From a virus: DNA of 33,015 nucleotides. Below, piece by piece: positions 1-7,317 of the stretch. Location: IMG/VR virus record IMGVR_UViG_3300034061_003140, positions 1 to 33,015 of that record; one strand, given 5' to 3'. Below the pieces are notes generated by a model. The model had not been told where the DNA came from, did not search any database, and saw nothing but the letters and a program-made list of their open reading frames with translations. The position numbers and the translations under genes were made by a program. The first letter of the stretch is position 1. Each line of letters opens with the position of its first letter.

Positions 1-2
1 TC

Positions 3-242
3 GGCATCCCGCTGCCCGATACCTACGCCTGCATCACCCTGCTGCGGTGTGACAAGGAGCATATGCTCATGCAGGTGTCGCATTACGCCAGCGCTGAGGC
101 ACGGCACGCCAATGCTCAGCCGGTCTACGACCGCACCTTCATGGCGCCCACCGCTGAACTGCAGCCCGGCACCAATCCCTTGGCCATCGCCTACGTCTGG
201 CTCAAGGCTCAGCCCGAATACGCCGAAGCGGTGGATAGCTGA
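3..242 (+). CDS. C-terminal part of an unrecognised phage protein (5' truncated)
   Basis: The frame is open from the window edge and gives 79 residues (ending YAEAVDS) before a TGA. The start codon lies outside the window. The composition is protein-like, with mixed hydrophobic and polar residues and no low complexity, and it continues the packed + strand arrangement leading into the large terminase gene. I do not recognise the family. In T7-like phages the small terminase or small late proteins often sit just before the large terminase, but nothing in these residues identifies a small terminase. The stop overlaps an ATG (TGATG at 240-244), but that ATG opens only a 14-codon frame. Confidence 0.6.
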   Translation, partial: GIPLPDTYACITLLRCDKEHMLMQVSHYASAEARHANAQPVYDRTFMAPTAELQPGTNPLAIAYVWLKAQPEYAEAVDS

Positions 243-360
243 TGACCAACGGTCGCAGCCAGATCCGCAAGCTCTTTGTCGAGTAGATCGCGGACGCCCC
301 TTGGCGCAGCCGGCGCTAACACTTCCGTGGGACCATGGGCGTAGTAATGCTGTTGCAAGC

Positions 361-2091
361 ATGAAATGGGAGCAACTTCCCGAACCTTTCGCGTCTGATT
401 TTCGCTATTTCCTTTGCATCGTCTGGAAGCATCTTCAGCTGCCTGATCCAACACCGATCCAGCTGGACATTGCTGAATACATGCAGCACGGTCCCAAGCG
501 GCGCATCATCGAGGGCTACCGAGGCGTAGGCAAATCGTGGATGGCCGCGGCCTTTGTGCTGTGGAAGTTGCGCCTGGATCCGCAGCTGAAGATCATGGTC
601 AACTCGGCCTCGGGAGCAGAGGCCAAGAACTTCACGACCTTCTGCCTGCAGCTGATCCGGGACATGGCGATCCTCAAATGCCTGGAGCCCAGGCGCGAGG
701 AGCAGCGATCGGCAGTTCACTCCTTTGACGTGGGGCCGGCCAGGCCAGACAAGAGCCCCTCGGTCAAGTCGGTGGGCATCTTCGGCCAGATCACTGGTTC
801 CCGTGCCGACCTGATCATCCCTGACGACATCGAAACCCCGACGACGTCGTGGTCCGTCGGCATGCGGGAGAAGCTGCTGTCAGCTGTCGGCGAATACAAC
901 GCCATCCTCAAGCCAGGCGGGCAGGTGCTGTACCTGGGCACTCCCCAGACCGAGGAATCGATCTACAACAAGCTGCTGCACAAGGGCTTCACGGCCCGGA
1001 TCTGGCCAGCTCGCTACCCAGAGAAGCCTGAGAAGTACGGCGAGCTGCTGGCTCCCATCGTCTTGGAAGGTTGCCTTGAGTTGAAAGGCAAGCCAGTCGA
1101 CCCGGGTCGCTTCTCGGAGATGGATCTCCTCGAGCGGGAGGTCAGCTACGGCCGGTCAGCCTTCGCATTGCAGTTCCAGCTGGACACGTCGTTGTCCGAC
1201 CTGGAGCGGTTCCCGCTGCGCCTTTCGGACCTCATGGTCATGGAGGTCAGTGATCACGCCCCAGAGAAGCTGGTGTGGTCCTCTGGCGCAGAGTTCCGCA
1301 TCACCGACCTGCCCGCTGTCGGTTTCAGCGGGGACTATTACCACCGCCCGGCCTACATCCACGGTGAATGGCTGCCTTTCCAGGGCTGCGTCATGTTCAT
1401 CGATCCCTCTGGTCGCGGTGCTGACGAGACGGCCTACGCCATCGTGGCCCACCTCAACGGCAATCTCTTCGTCTTGGAGGTGGGTGCTTACCGGGAGGGC
1501 TACACCGACGTCGTCCTGGAAGGCCTGGCCAAGGCCGCCAAGCGACACAACGTGAACCTGCTCCTGCTCGAAGACCAGTTCGGCCAGGGCATGCTCGAGT
1601 CCTTGCTCAAGCCACACCTGCAGGTGCATCACCCCTGCACCATCGAGCCGGTGCGGTCGAACATCCAGAAGGAACGGCGTATCATCTCGGCCTTGGAGCC
1701 CGTCCTGAACCAGCACCGGCTGATCGTCAACCGCTCTGTGGTGGAAGGCGACAGCCGCGGCCGGGATGAGGATGCAGCCGAGATCAAGCTGGGCTACCAG
1801 CTGTTCCACCAGCTGACCCACATCACCGTCGAGAAGAACTGCCTCCAACATGACGACCGCCTGGACGCCTTGGCGGGGGCCATTCAGTATTGGAATGAGT
1901 CCCTTGCAATCGACAAAGACCGTGCCATCGCCGAACGGAAGGCCGAACTCTGGGATTTGGAGCTGGAGGCCTTCATGGGGAACCTTGATGGGGCCCTTGA
2001 TGCGCGGTTTCTTGGCTTTGCTCTTACTGACCTACCGAAAGCCAATGGAGGAGGGAGCTGGATCCCACAGCGAACCACCCAATCGGCTTAG
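361..2091 (+). CDS. terL: Terminase large subunit (T7 gp19-like)
   Basis: This is the DNA-packaging motor ATPase and headful/concatemer nuclease, which docks on the portal. From the ATG at 361 the protein is 576 aa, close to T7 gp19 (586 aa). Visible motifs are Walker A GYRGVGKSW at about residues 52-60, the conserved FDVGPARPDKSPSVKSVG stretch, Walker B LIIPDDIE around residues 151-158, the ATPase-coupling segment YLGTPQTEE, and the nuclease-domain motif FIDPSGRGADETAY with Asp348. A late HDDRLDAL motif carries further metal-binding acidic residues. The frame is open back to position 49, but upstream residues look like out-of-frame translation, while the T7-like N-terminus begins just after Met361 (LPEPFASDFRYFL). 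No clear Shine-Dalgarno precedes 361. Identification is secure; the start is likely. Confidence 0.96.
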   Translation: MKWEQLPEPFASDFRYFLCIVWKHLQLPDPTPIQLDIAEYMQHGPKRRIIEGYRGVGKSWMAAAFVLWKLRLDPQLKIMVNSASGAEAKNFTTFCLQLIRDMAILKCLEPRREEQRSAVHSFDVGPARPDKSPSVKSVGIFGQITGSRADLIIPDDIETPTTSWSVGMREKLLSAVGEYNAILKPGGQVLYLGTPQTEESIYNKLLHKGFTARIWPARYPEKPEKYGELLAPIVLEGCLELKGKPVDPGRFSEMDLLEREVSYGRSAFALQFQLDTSLSDLERFPLRLSDLMVMEVSDHAPEKLVWSSGAEFRITDLPAVGFSGDYYHRPAYIHGEWLPFQGCVMFIDPSGRGADETAYAIVAHLNGNLFVLEVGAYREGYTDVVLEGLAKAAKRHNVNLLLLEDQFGQGMLESLLKPHLQVHHPCTIEPVRSNIQKERRIISALEPVLNQHRLIVNRSVVEGDSRGRDEDAAEIKLGYQLFHQLTHITVEKNCLQHDDRLDALAGAIQYWNESLAIDKDRAIAERKAELWDLELEAFMGNLDGALDARFLGFALTDLPKANGGGSWIPQRTTQSA

Positions 2092-2098
2092 GGCCTGG

Positions 2099-2305
2099 GT
2101 GATTCGGCTACCTGGCGCCTTTGTTGGACCCAATGGCACCATCGCCAAGGGGTCATTTCAGACCATCGTCATGGCCCAGACCGAGGAAATGGCCTGGGAG
2201 GTGGCCATGGGCTGTGATGTGTGGGAGGAGTTGCCTTTCCAGGTCGACAATGTTCAGATCTTCCCCAAGGAACCAGTGACCAATGGCAGCAATCCAGCTC
2301 ACTAG
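2099..2305 (+). CDS. Small phage protein of unknown function
   Basis: A 68-residue protein with a GTG start at 2099, eight bases after the terminase stop, ending inside the start of the M15 peptidase gene (23-bp overlap). The reading frame, beginning VIRLPGAFVGPNG, has balanced composition with Trp, Met and charged residues and fills the gap between two secure genes, which supports it as real. Alternative in-frame starts are ATG 2045, inside terL, and ATG 2171. None has a convincing Shine-Dalgarno. I do not recognise a domain, and the location between packaging and lysis genes does not define a role. Confidence 0.55.
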   Translation: MIRLPGAFVGPNGTIAKGSFQTIVMAQTEEMAWEVAMGCDVWEELPFQVDNVQIFPKEPVTNGSNPAH

Positions 2306-2852
2306 CGCCGCAGAGCACACCGAAGGCCTTAGCCATCAGCTCGCGGCATGGAATTACCTGCAGTCGCAGCTCACCGATGAGCAGCTGGAGGCCTTTGCCG
2401 AGCTGTTTCGGGCAGGCCCAGCCCCCAAGCCGGGGCAATTCAAGCCAGGATCGCCCTTCTCCTACAAGATCACCCCCAACATCACCTATGGGGAGCTCGC
2501 ACTGCAGTCGGAATCCAGGCGATTCACTGCTCAGCACCAGTGCGACACCGCCCTGCTGATCTGTCAGTTCGCTCAGAAGGCCAGGGACCGGTTCAACAAG
2601 CCTGTGGTCATCACCAGTGGCTACCGGCCCGCCAAGATCAACGCCATGGTGGGCGGCGCCAGCCGTTCGGAGCACCTCTACGACGCACCTGACACCGGTG
2701 CGCTGGACTTCTATGTCGATGGGGTGTCCGTCTACACCCTTCAGGAGTGGGCGGACGGCGCTTGGCCATACTCTTTGGGCTACGGCGCACCCAAGGGCTT
2801 TATCCACGTCGGTATTCGCCCAGGCCGGCCTCGCATTCGCTGGGATTACTGA
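2283..2852 (+). CDS. M15-type zinc D,D/L,D-peptidase (probable endolysin)
   Basis: This is a 189-aa protein whose C-terminal half matches the peptidase M15 fold used by phage endolysins and carboxypeptidases that cut peptide cross-links of peptidoglycan. The core runs from TSGYRPAKINAMVGG (residues 111-125) through SEH131, a variant of the SxHxxGxAxD zinc motif with Asp142 (GALDFYV), to the last ligand His175 in GFIHVGIR. The spacing between His131 and Asp142 is longer than in classical members because of a short insert (YDAPDT). There is no signal peptide or membrane segment, so release would need a holin; holin-like candidates lie at 23286-23670. A weak AAGGA precedes the ATG. Its separation from the other lysis genes leaves a structural role possible. 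Confidence 0.85.
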   Translation: MAAIQLTSAAEHTEGLSHQLAAWNYLQSQLTDEQLEAFAELFRAGPAPKPGQFKPGSPFSYKITPNITYGELALQSESRRFTAQHQCDTALLICQFAQKARDRFNKPVVITSGYRPAKINAMVGGASRSEHLYDAPDTGALDFYVDGVSVYTLQEWADGAWPYSLGYGAPKGFIHVGIRPGRPRIRWDY

Positions 2853-3037
2853 TGATTTCCGACGACTACCCCTGGCCTCCAATTGACGAGGCCCTTCTCA
2901 AGCGACTGGATGAAGTCGTACCCGAGAAATGTCCCCATCCGGGTGATTCCGATCGCCAGATTTGGATGGATGTTGGGCGCCGGTCCGTGGTCTGCATGTT
3001 GCGGTCCGTTTATCTTGAGCAGCAAGAGGAGGCTTGA
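2852..3037 (+). CDS. Small conserved phage protein of unknown function
   Basis: A 61-aa protein whose ATG overlaps the stop of the M15 gene (TGATG), suggesting translational coupling. It starts MISDDYPWPPIDEALLKRL and has the segment DRQIWMDVGRRSVVCML. Small proteins with a leading 'leucine-rich helix then D-RQ-x-W-x-D/G-x-RSVV' pattern are common just ahead of the portal gene in T7-like phages of marine and freshwater bacteria, from my recollection of such genomes. No enzymatic motif is visible, although two cysteines are present. The function is unknown; a virion-assembly role is only a guess from its position. Confidence 0.75.
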   Translation: MISDDYPWPPIDEALLKRLDEVVPEKCPHPGDSDRQIWMDVGRRSVVCMLRSVYLEQQEEA

Positions 3038-3040
3038 CCT

Positions 3041-3391
3041 ATGTGCGGTGGTGGTGGACGTGGCGGCGGCGACAACGGGGCTTCAGCCCGCCAGGAAGCG
3101 CTTCAGCGTGAGCAGATGGACCAGCAGCGCCGCCAGTTTGAAGAGCAGATGGCTTTTCAGCGAGCGCAGCAGGCGGAGCAGCAGGCCATCGCCATGGCAG
3201 CCCCTCCCCCTGCCCCTGAGAAGGTGGCAACAGCCGCCATGTCAGCGATCGAGTCGCCAACTGCAGCTGGCTCACCTACTGCCGGCGCAACTGCAGCCGG
3301 TGAGTTGGCCATCCGCGCTGGCACCGGCCGGCGCAAGCTGCGCTCTGACGTGGCTGGCGGCACTGGTGGCTTGAGCATCCCAGGTATTTGA
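3041..3391 (+). CDS. Small virion/tail assembly protein, gp7.3-like
   Basis: A 116-aa protein preceded by a good Shine-Dalgarno (GAGGAGG, about 3027-3033). It begins MCGGGGRGGG, has a Gln/Arg/Glu-rich predicted coiled coil at residues 17-50, an Ala/Pro/Thr-rich middle, and ends GRRKLRSDVAGGTGGLSIPGI. The T7 tail-assembly protein gp7.3 sits in the same place before the portal gene and ends with a similar basic 'GRKKAR' stretch and a Gly-rich hydrophobic tail. On position and this C-terminal resemblance I infer a gp7.3-like role in adsorption or tail maturation. Similarity is short, so the assignment is moderate; the alternative is an unrelated small structural protein. Confidence 0.65.
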   Translation: MCGGGGRGGGDNGASARQEALQREQMDQQRRQFEEQMAFQRAQQAEQQAIAMAAPPPAPEKVATAAMSAIESPTAAGSPTAGATAAGELAIRAGTGRRKLRSDVAGGTGGLSIPGI

Positions 3392-3395
3392 GCCA

Positions 3396-5144
3396 ATGGA
3401 ACTGAACCTGACTGGCAGCGTTGATCGCCAAGCCAAGCCCTACTCAAACGAGGACGAGCCCGGTACGGCTGCTGCTCGCTACGGCCAGCTGGTCAGCAAC
3501 CGCGATGCCTTCCTGGAGCGAGCCAGGGATTGCAGCAAGGTCACGATCCCTGGCCTGATTCCCGACGCAGGCTTCAACGACAGGGGTCGACTCAAGACCC
3601 CGTACCAGTCCCTGGGCGCCAGGGGCGTCAACTACCTGGCCAGCAAGCTGCTGATCAGCTTGTTCCCGCCCAACTCCAGCTTCTTCAAGCTGGAGATCGA
3701 CGACCTGGCCCTGCGGGTCGCCGAAGCCGGGCCTGAGATCAAGACCGAGCTCGACACAGCCCTGGTCAAGGTGGAGCGGGCGGTCATGTCCGTCTTCGAG
3801 ACGGCAGGTGGCAGGGCCGCCATGCACGAAGCCTTCAAGCATCTGCTGGTCGGGGGCAACATCCTGCTCTATGTCGGCGAAGAAGGCCTGCGGGTCATCC
3901 ACTTCAACCAGTTCGTGGTGTGCCGAGATCCCATCGGCAACGTCGTGGAGATCCTGGTCGAGGAGGAGGTCTATCCAGACGCCCTGCCGCCGGCCCTGTA
4001 CGCAGAGCTCGACGAAGAGGAAGACGCTGACCAGTACACGGGACGGTCGTCCAAGAAGACGGTGCGGATCGTCACCCACGTCGAGTTTGAGAACGACAAG
4101 TGCCACTGGTGGCAAGAGGTGAAGGGGAAGGAGGTGCCCGGCACCCACGGCATGTGCGACAAGGACGTGTCTCCCTGGATCCCGCTGCGCTTCAACCGCG
4201 TGGATGGTGAGGAGTACGGCCGCTCCTACATCGAGGAGTATTACGGCGACCTGCTGGCCCTTGAATCGCTGTATCAGTCGGTGCTGGAAGGCGCTGCAGC
4301 CGCGGCCAAGCTCCTGTTTCTGGTCAACCCCAACGGCACCACGCGCGCCAGGACCCTGGCCAATGCACCCAACGGGGCCATCGTCCAAGGCAACGCCAAC
4401 GATGTCACCGTCATCCAGAGCCAGAAGGCACAGGATCTGGGCATTGCGCAGAACACCATCGATCGGATCGAGGGTCGACTGCAGTTCGCCTTCCTGCTGA
4501 ACACAGCCATCCAGCGCCCGGGGGAGAGGGTGACGGCGGAAGAGATCCGCTACATGTCACAGGAGCTGGAGGCCGGCATCGGCGGCCTGTACAGCATCCT
4601 CACGCAAGAGCTGCAGCTGCCCCTGGTGCGTCGACTGATGCACATCCTGCGCAAGCAGCGCAAGCTGGCCCCCTTCCCGAAGGGCCAGGGCGGCACCCCT
4701 CTGGTGAATCCCAAGCCTGTGACCGGCCTCGAGGCCATCGGCCGCGGCGACGATCGCAACAAGCTGGTGCAGTTCATCACCACTGCTACTCAGACCTTGG
4801 GGCCTGAGATCGCGCAGAAGTATTTGAACCTGGATGAAGCTCTCCGCAGACTTGCGGCCGCTGAATCCATCGACACCACTAACTTGGTGAAGACCCAGGA
4901 ACAACTGGATCAAGAAACTCAGGCTGCCAATGACTTGCGTCAGCAAGACATGCAGCGTGAACTGATCATGACCGGCCTCAAGTCTCCAGCAATGGGGCAG
5001 GTGGCCGCCAATTACACCCAGCCAGGAGCCCCCTATGGCCCGCAGTTCCCAGAAGGAAGTGACCCCACAGTCCCAGGAGCAGTGCCCAATGCCCTCCCCG
5101 CAGCCCAGTCCGAACCAGGCCTCCCTGCAGGGCCAACTGGCTGA
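3396..5144 (+). CDS. Portal (head-tail connector) protein, T7 gp8-like
   Basis: This 582-aa protein forms the dodecameric portal through which DNA is packaged and ejected (T7 gp8 is 536 aa). Family features include the N-terminal RYGQLVSNRDAFLERARDCSKVTIPGL segment, LGARGVNYLASKLLISLFPPNSSFFKL, the FNQFVVCRDPIGNVVEILVEEE strand region, GRSYIEEYYGDLLALESL, and the RVTAEEIRYMSQELEAGIGGLYSILTQELQLPLVRR helix near the C-terminus. The tail beyond about residue 530 is a Pro/Gly/Gln-rich extension that overlaps the start of the next small gene. The start at 3396 follows directly on the gp7.3-like gene and is supported by residue conservation, not by a strong ribosome-binding site. Confidence 0.96.
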   Translation: MELNLTGSVDRQAKPYSNEDEPGTAAARYGQLVSNRDAFLERARDCSKVTIPGLIPDAGFNDRGRLKTPYQSLGARGVNYLASKLLISLFPPNSSFFKLEIDDLALRVAEAGPEIKTELDTALVKVERAVMSVFETAGGRAAMHEAFKHLLVGGNILLYVGEEGLRVIHFNQFVVCRDPIGNVVEILVEEEVYPDALPPALYAELDEEEDADQYTGRSSKKTVRIVTHVEFENDKCHWWQEVKGKEVPGTHGMCDKDVSPWIPLRFNRVDGEEYGRSYIEEYYGDLLALESLYQSVLEGAAAAAKLLFLVNPNGTTRARTLANAPNGAIVQGNANDVTVIQSQKAQDLGIAQNTIDRIEGRLQFAFLLNTAIQRPGERVTAEEIRYMSQELEAGIGGLYSILTQELQLPLVRRLMHILRKQRKLAPFPKGQGGTPLVNPKPVTGLEAIGRGDDRNKLVQFITTATQTLGPEIAQKYLNLDEALRRLAAAESIDTTNLVKTQEQLDQETQAANDLRQQDMQRELIMTGLKSPAMGQVAANYTQPGAPYGPQFPEGSDPTVPGAVPNALPAAQSEPGLPAGPTG

Positions 5145-5268
5145 CGTGCCCCAGCCGGGCCCATCGGTGGAGATCGTGATTCACGAGATCGAAGCCCGCC
5201 CGGCTCCTGGCACCGCACCCGCACCCGTCGCTGAGTTCGGCGAAGACGGCTCCATCACCATCCGCTGA
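5035..5268 (+). CDS. Small Pro-rich acidic protein overlapping the portal gene
   Basis: A 77-aa frame in +1 relative to the portal gene, overlapping its last 110 bp and continuing to 5268, just before the scaffold gene. A strong Shine-Dalgarno (AGGAG at 5024-5028) lies six bases before ATG 5035; ATG 5089 also has AGGAG nearby (5075-5079), so the shorter 59-aa form is possible. The unshared C-terminal part reads as a real protein (VEIVIHEIEARPAPGTAP..., ending FGEDGSITIR). It is not a known family to me. It fills what would otherwise be a 130-bp gap, which favours a genuine small gene, perhaps a head accessory factor. Confidence 0.55.
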   Translation: MARSSQKEVTPQSQEQCPMPSPQPSPNQASLQGQLADVPQPGPSVEIVIHEIEARPAPGTAPAPVAEFGEDGSITIR

Positions 5269-5276
5269 GCGCTTCC

Positions 5277-6107
5277 ATGCCTGACGCCATCACCATCACA
5301 GAGCAATCGACACCAGCCCTTTCCCCAGAGAATGAGCAGATGCTCCAAGCCCTCCAGCAGGGCGAGGAGCAAGAACAGGAGCAAGGCGAGCAACAGCTCT
5401 TGGCCGGCAAATACAAGTCGGTCGAGGAGCTGGAGAAGGCATACCAGGAAGCCCAGCGCAAGCTGAGCCAAGGCTCCACGTCGGAGCCAGAAGAGGCCGA
5501 CGAGGTCGAGGACCAAGAGGAAGAAGCGCCTCAGTCCGGCGATGCCAAGGAGATCTACGGCGAGTTCATCGGATCTCGCTTGGAGGAGTCCGGCATCGAC
5601 TTCTCCGACATGAACACCCGCTGGCAGCAGTCGGGTGAGTTGACCGGCGAGGACTACGAGCAGCTTCAGGAAGCTGGCTTCAGCCGCGACATGGTCGATG
5701 CGTACCTGTCCGGGCTGCAGTACAAGGCGGCCCAGGACACCGCGTTGACGGTCAAGGAGATCAACTCCATCAAGACCGAGTACGGCGGCGAGAAGGGTTA
5801 CGCAGAGATGCTGCAGTGGGCAGCCGAGAACCTCAGCCAGGAGGAGATCAAAGGCTTCAACGAGATCGTCACCGGCAACAGCAGCATGTCTGCCGTGCGG
5901 ATGGCCATCTCTGGCTTGCATGCCAAGTACGCAGGCACTGCTGGTCGTGAACCCAAGCTGATCGGTGGCCGTTCCCCCAAGGGCGATGTCGACAAGTTCG
6001 AGTCGACTGCCCAGCTGGTGACCGCCATGCAGGACCCTCGCTACCACGACGATCCTGCATACAGACGGAAGATTCAGGCCAAGCTCTCCAGAAGCTCTAT
6101 TTTCTGA
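5277..6107 (+). CDS. Capsid assembly scaffolding protein, T7 gp9-like
   Basis: A 276-aa, strongly acidic, helical protein (T7 gp9 is 307 aa) that directs procapsid assembly and leaves before maturation. It shows the typical scaffold layout: a Gln/Glu-rich N-terminus, the conserved LAGKYKSVEELEKAYQEAQRKL segment (residues 42-63) common in podovirus scaffolds, an acidic linker rich in E/D, and a C-terminal basic helix (DDPAYRRKIQAKLSRS) that would contact capsid subunits. It lies directly before the major capsid gene, from which it is separated by a terminator, so scaffold and capsid output can be set independently. Confidence 0.93.
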   Translation: MPDAITITEQSTPALSPENEQMLQALQQGEEQEQEQGEQQLLAGKYKSVEELEKAYQEAQRKLSQGSTSEPEEADEVEDQEEEAPQSGDAKEIYGEFIGSRLEESGIDFSDMNTRWQQSGELTGEDYEQLQEAGFSRDMVDAYLSGLQYKAAQDTALTVKEINSIKTEYGGEKGYAEMLQWAAENLSQEEIKGFNEIVTGNSSMSAVRMAISGLHAKYAGTAGREPKLIGGRSPKGDVDKFESTAQLVTAMQDPRYHDDPAYRRKIQAKLSRSSIF

Positions 6108-6121
6108 TTGCAGAGGACCCC

Positions 6122-6150
6122 AAAGCCCCCTTGACCAGGGGGCTTTTTCT
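6122..6150 (+). terminator. Strong intrinsic terminator between scaffold and capsid genes
   Basis: A perfect 9-bp stem, AAAGCCCCC (6122-6130) pairing with GGGGGCTTT (6138-6146), closes a 7-base loop (TTGACCA) and is followed by a T-rich tract. An outer pair, GGACC (6115-6119) with GGTCC (6153-6157), could extend or compete with the hairpin. It would attenuate transcripts coming from the upstream packaging genes before the capsid gene. T7 has its major terminator just after the capsid gene, so the placement here is different. Confidence 0.88.
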
Positions 6151-6222
6151 TTGGTCCAGAGTGTGTCTACACTTCCACTACCTAGACCCGCTCACGGAAG
6201 CGACGGCCCTCTGCGGAGGACA

Positions 6223-6240
6223 CCCTGAGTGAAAGGGAGA
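6223..6240 (+). promoter_or_regulatory. Candidate phage RNA polymerase promoter ahead of the capsid gene
   Basis: The 133-bp leader between the terminator and the capsid gene contains CCCTGAGTGAAAGGGAGA at 6223-6240. Its GGGAGA end equals the initiating bases of T7-family promoters, and a capsid gene placed after a strong terminator needs its own promoter. The upstream part matches the T7 consensus poorly, and I found no second clear copy in the window, so this is a guess. CCCT and AGGG in the same stretch can also pair as a small hairpin. Confidence 0.3.
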
Positions 6241-6283
6241 TAGAGGTCGGGGAAATCAACCCAACTTCTCTAGGAGACCAGCA

Positions 6284-7267
6284 ATGGCTGCCCCTAATTT
6301 TGACGCCTCTCGTCTTGGCGTCGTCAACACGACCACTGACGGCTCTTGGGCACAGGACAACAACCTGTTCCTCCAAGTGTTCGCTGGCGAGGTGCTGACC
6401 GCCTTCCGCAAGGCCACCATCTTCGAGCCCCTGCACACCGTTCGCACCATTGCGTCCGGCAAAAGTGCATCCTTCCCGATCATCGGCCTGAACAGTGCTG
6501 CGTACCACACGCCTGGCACCATGATGATCGGTAGCCGCGTGAAGCACGCTGAAGCTGTCATCAAGATCGACGACAAGCTGACCAGCAACGTCTTCATCGC
6601 GGACATCGACGAAGCCAAGAACCACTACGACGTCCGGGCGCCCTACTCCGCCGAGATGGGCAACGCTCTGGCCTACACCTATGACCGCAACATTGCGGCC
6701 ATGGTGGCCAAGGCTGCCCGTACCGCCACCAACTTCAACACCGACCTGCCTGGCGGCACTCGCATCAAGATTGTCGCCACCTCCAAGGCTGCGATCACCG
6801 GTGCTCAGCTGGCCACTGCGCTCTTCAGCGCAGCTCAGCGCATGGACGAGAACAACCTCCCCGAGAACGACCGCTACTGCGTGCTCGCTCCCGCCGAGTA
6901 TTACAAGCTCGTCCAGACCACCGACGTGATCAACCGCGACTGGGGCGGTGCTGGCGCCTACTCCGACGGCACCGTGCTGAAGGTGGCTGGCATCACCATC
7001 CTGAAGTCGAACCACCTGCCCACCACCAACCGTTCCACGGCCAGCGGTGAGCAGAACGACTACTCCGCCAACTTCACCGACTCCGTCGCCCTTGCCTTCA
7101 ACAAGCAAGCCGTCGGCACCGTGAAGCTGATGGATCTCAAGATGGAGCAGACCGGTTCCGACGTCCACGCCCTCTGGCAAGGCACCTTCATGGTTGCCTC
7201 CATGGCTCTCGGTACCAACATCCTGCGTCCCGACTGCGCCGTGGAGATCTACACCGCCACCAGCTGA
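6284..7267 (+). CDS. Major capsid protein, T7 gp10-like
   Basis: A 327-aa HK97-fold capsid protein of the T7 gp10 family (345 aa in T7). Recognisable segments are the N-terminal NNLFLQVFAGEVLTAFRKA, the FEPLHTVRTIASGKSASFPIIG strand region, HTPGTMMIGSRVKHAEAVIKIDD, and the late ADYSAN/SVALAFNKQAVGTVKLMDLKME region. A good Shine-Dalgarno (AGGAG, 6272-6276) is seven bases before ATG 6284. The gene has its own terminator upstream and a GC-rich hairpin downstream, which marks it as a separately controlled, highly expressed unit. No slippery sequence for a gp10B-like frameshift product is visible near its end. Confidence 0.97.
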   Translation: MAAPNFDASRLGVVNTTTDGSWAQDNNLFLQVFAGEVLTAFRKATIFEPLHTVRTIASGKSASFPIIGLNSAAYHTPGTMMIGSRVKHAEAVIKIDDKLTSNVFIADIDEAKNHYDVRAPYSAEMGNALAYTYDRNIAAMVAKAARTATNFNTDLPGGTRIKIVATSKAAITGAQLATALFSAAQRMDENNLPENDRYCVLAPAEYYKLVQTTDVINRDWGGAGAYSDGTVLKVAGITILKSNHLPTTNRSTASGEQNDYSANFTDSVALAFNKQAVGTVKLMDLKMEQTGSDVHALWQGTFMVASMALGTNILRPDCAVEIYTATS

Positions 7268-7275
7268 GCGGTTTC

Positions 7276-7306
7276 AATGGGGCCCTACGGGGCCCCTCCC
7301 CATTTC
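7276..7306 (+). terminator. GC-rich hairpin after the capsid gene
   Basis: AATGGGG (7276-7282) can pair with CCCCATT (7298-7304), with a nested GGGGCCC/GGGCCCC helix inside. It sits nine bases after the capsid stop. A T-tract is almost absent (TTTC), so it may act as a weak terminator, an RNase-processing site or a 3'-end stabiliser for capsid mRNA; sequence alone cannot separate these. Confidence 0.55.
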
Positions 7307-7317
7307 TGAGCTGATCG

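Noticed and set aside
49-360. N-terminal extension of the terminase frame back to position 49
   Set aside because: Residues before Met361 look like random translation and overlap the partial gene at 3-242; the T7-like N-terminus begins at 361.
2169-2882. 237-codon open frame on the - strand
   Set aside because: Antisense to the M15 peptidase gene; composition rich in Arg/Gly/Pro as expected for a shadow in a high-GC genome.
5181-6047. 288-codon - strand open frame rich in Leu
   Set aside because: Exact antisense of the acidic scaffold gene; the leucine runs are reverse-complement images of Glu/Gln codons.
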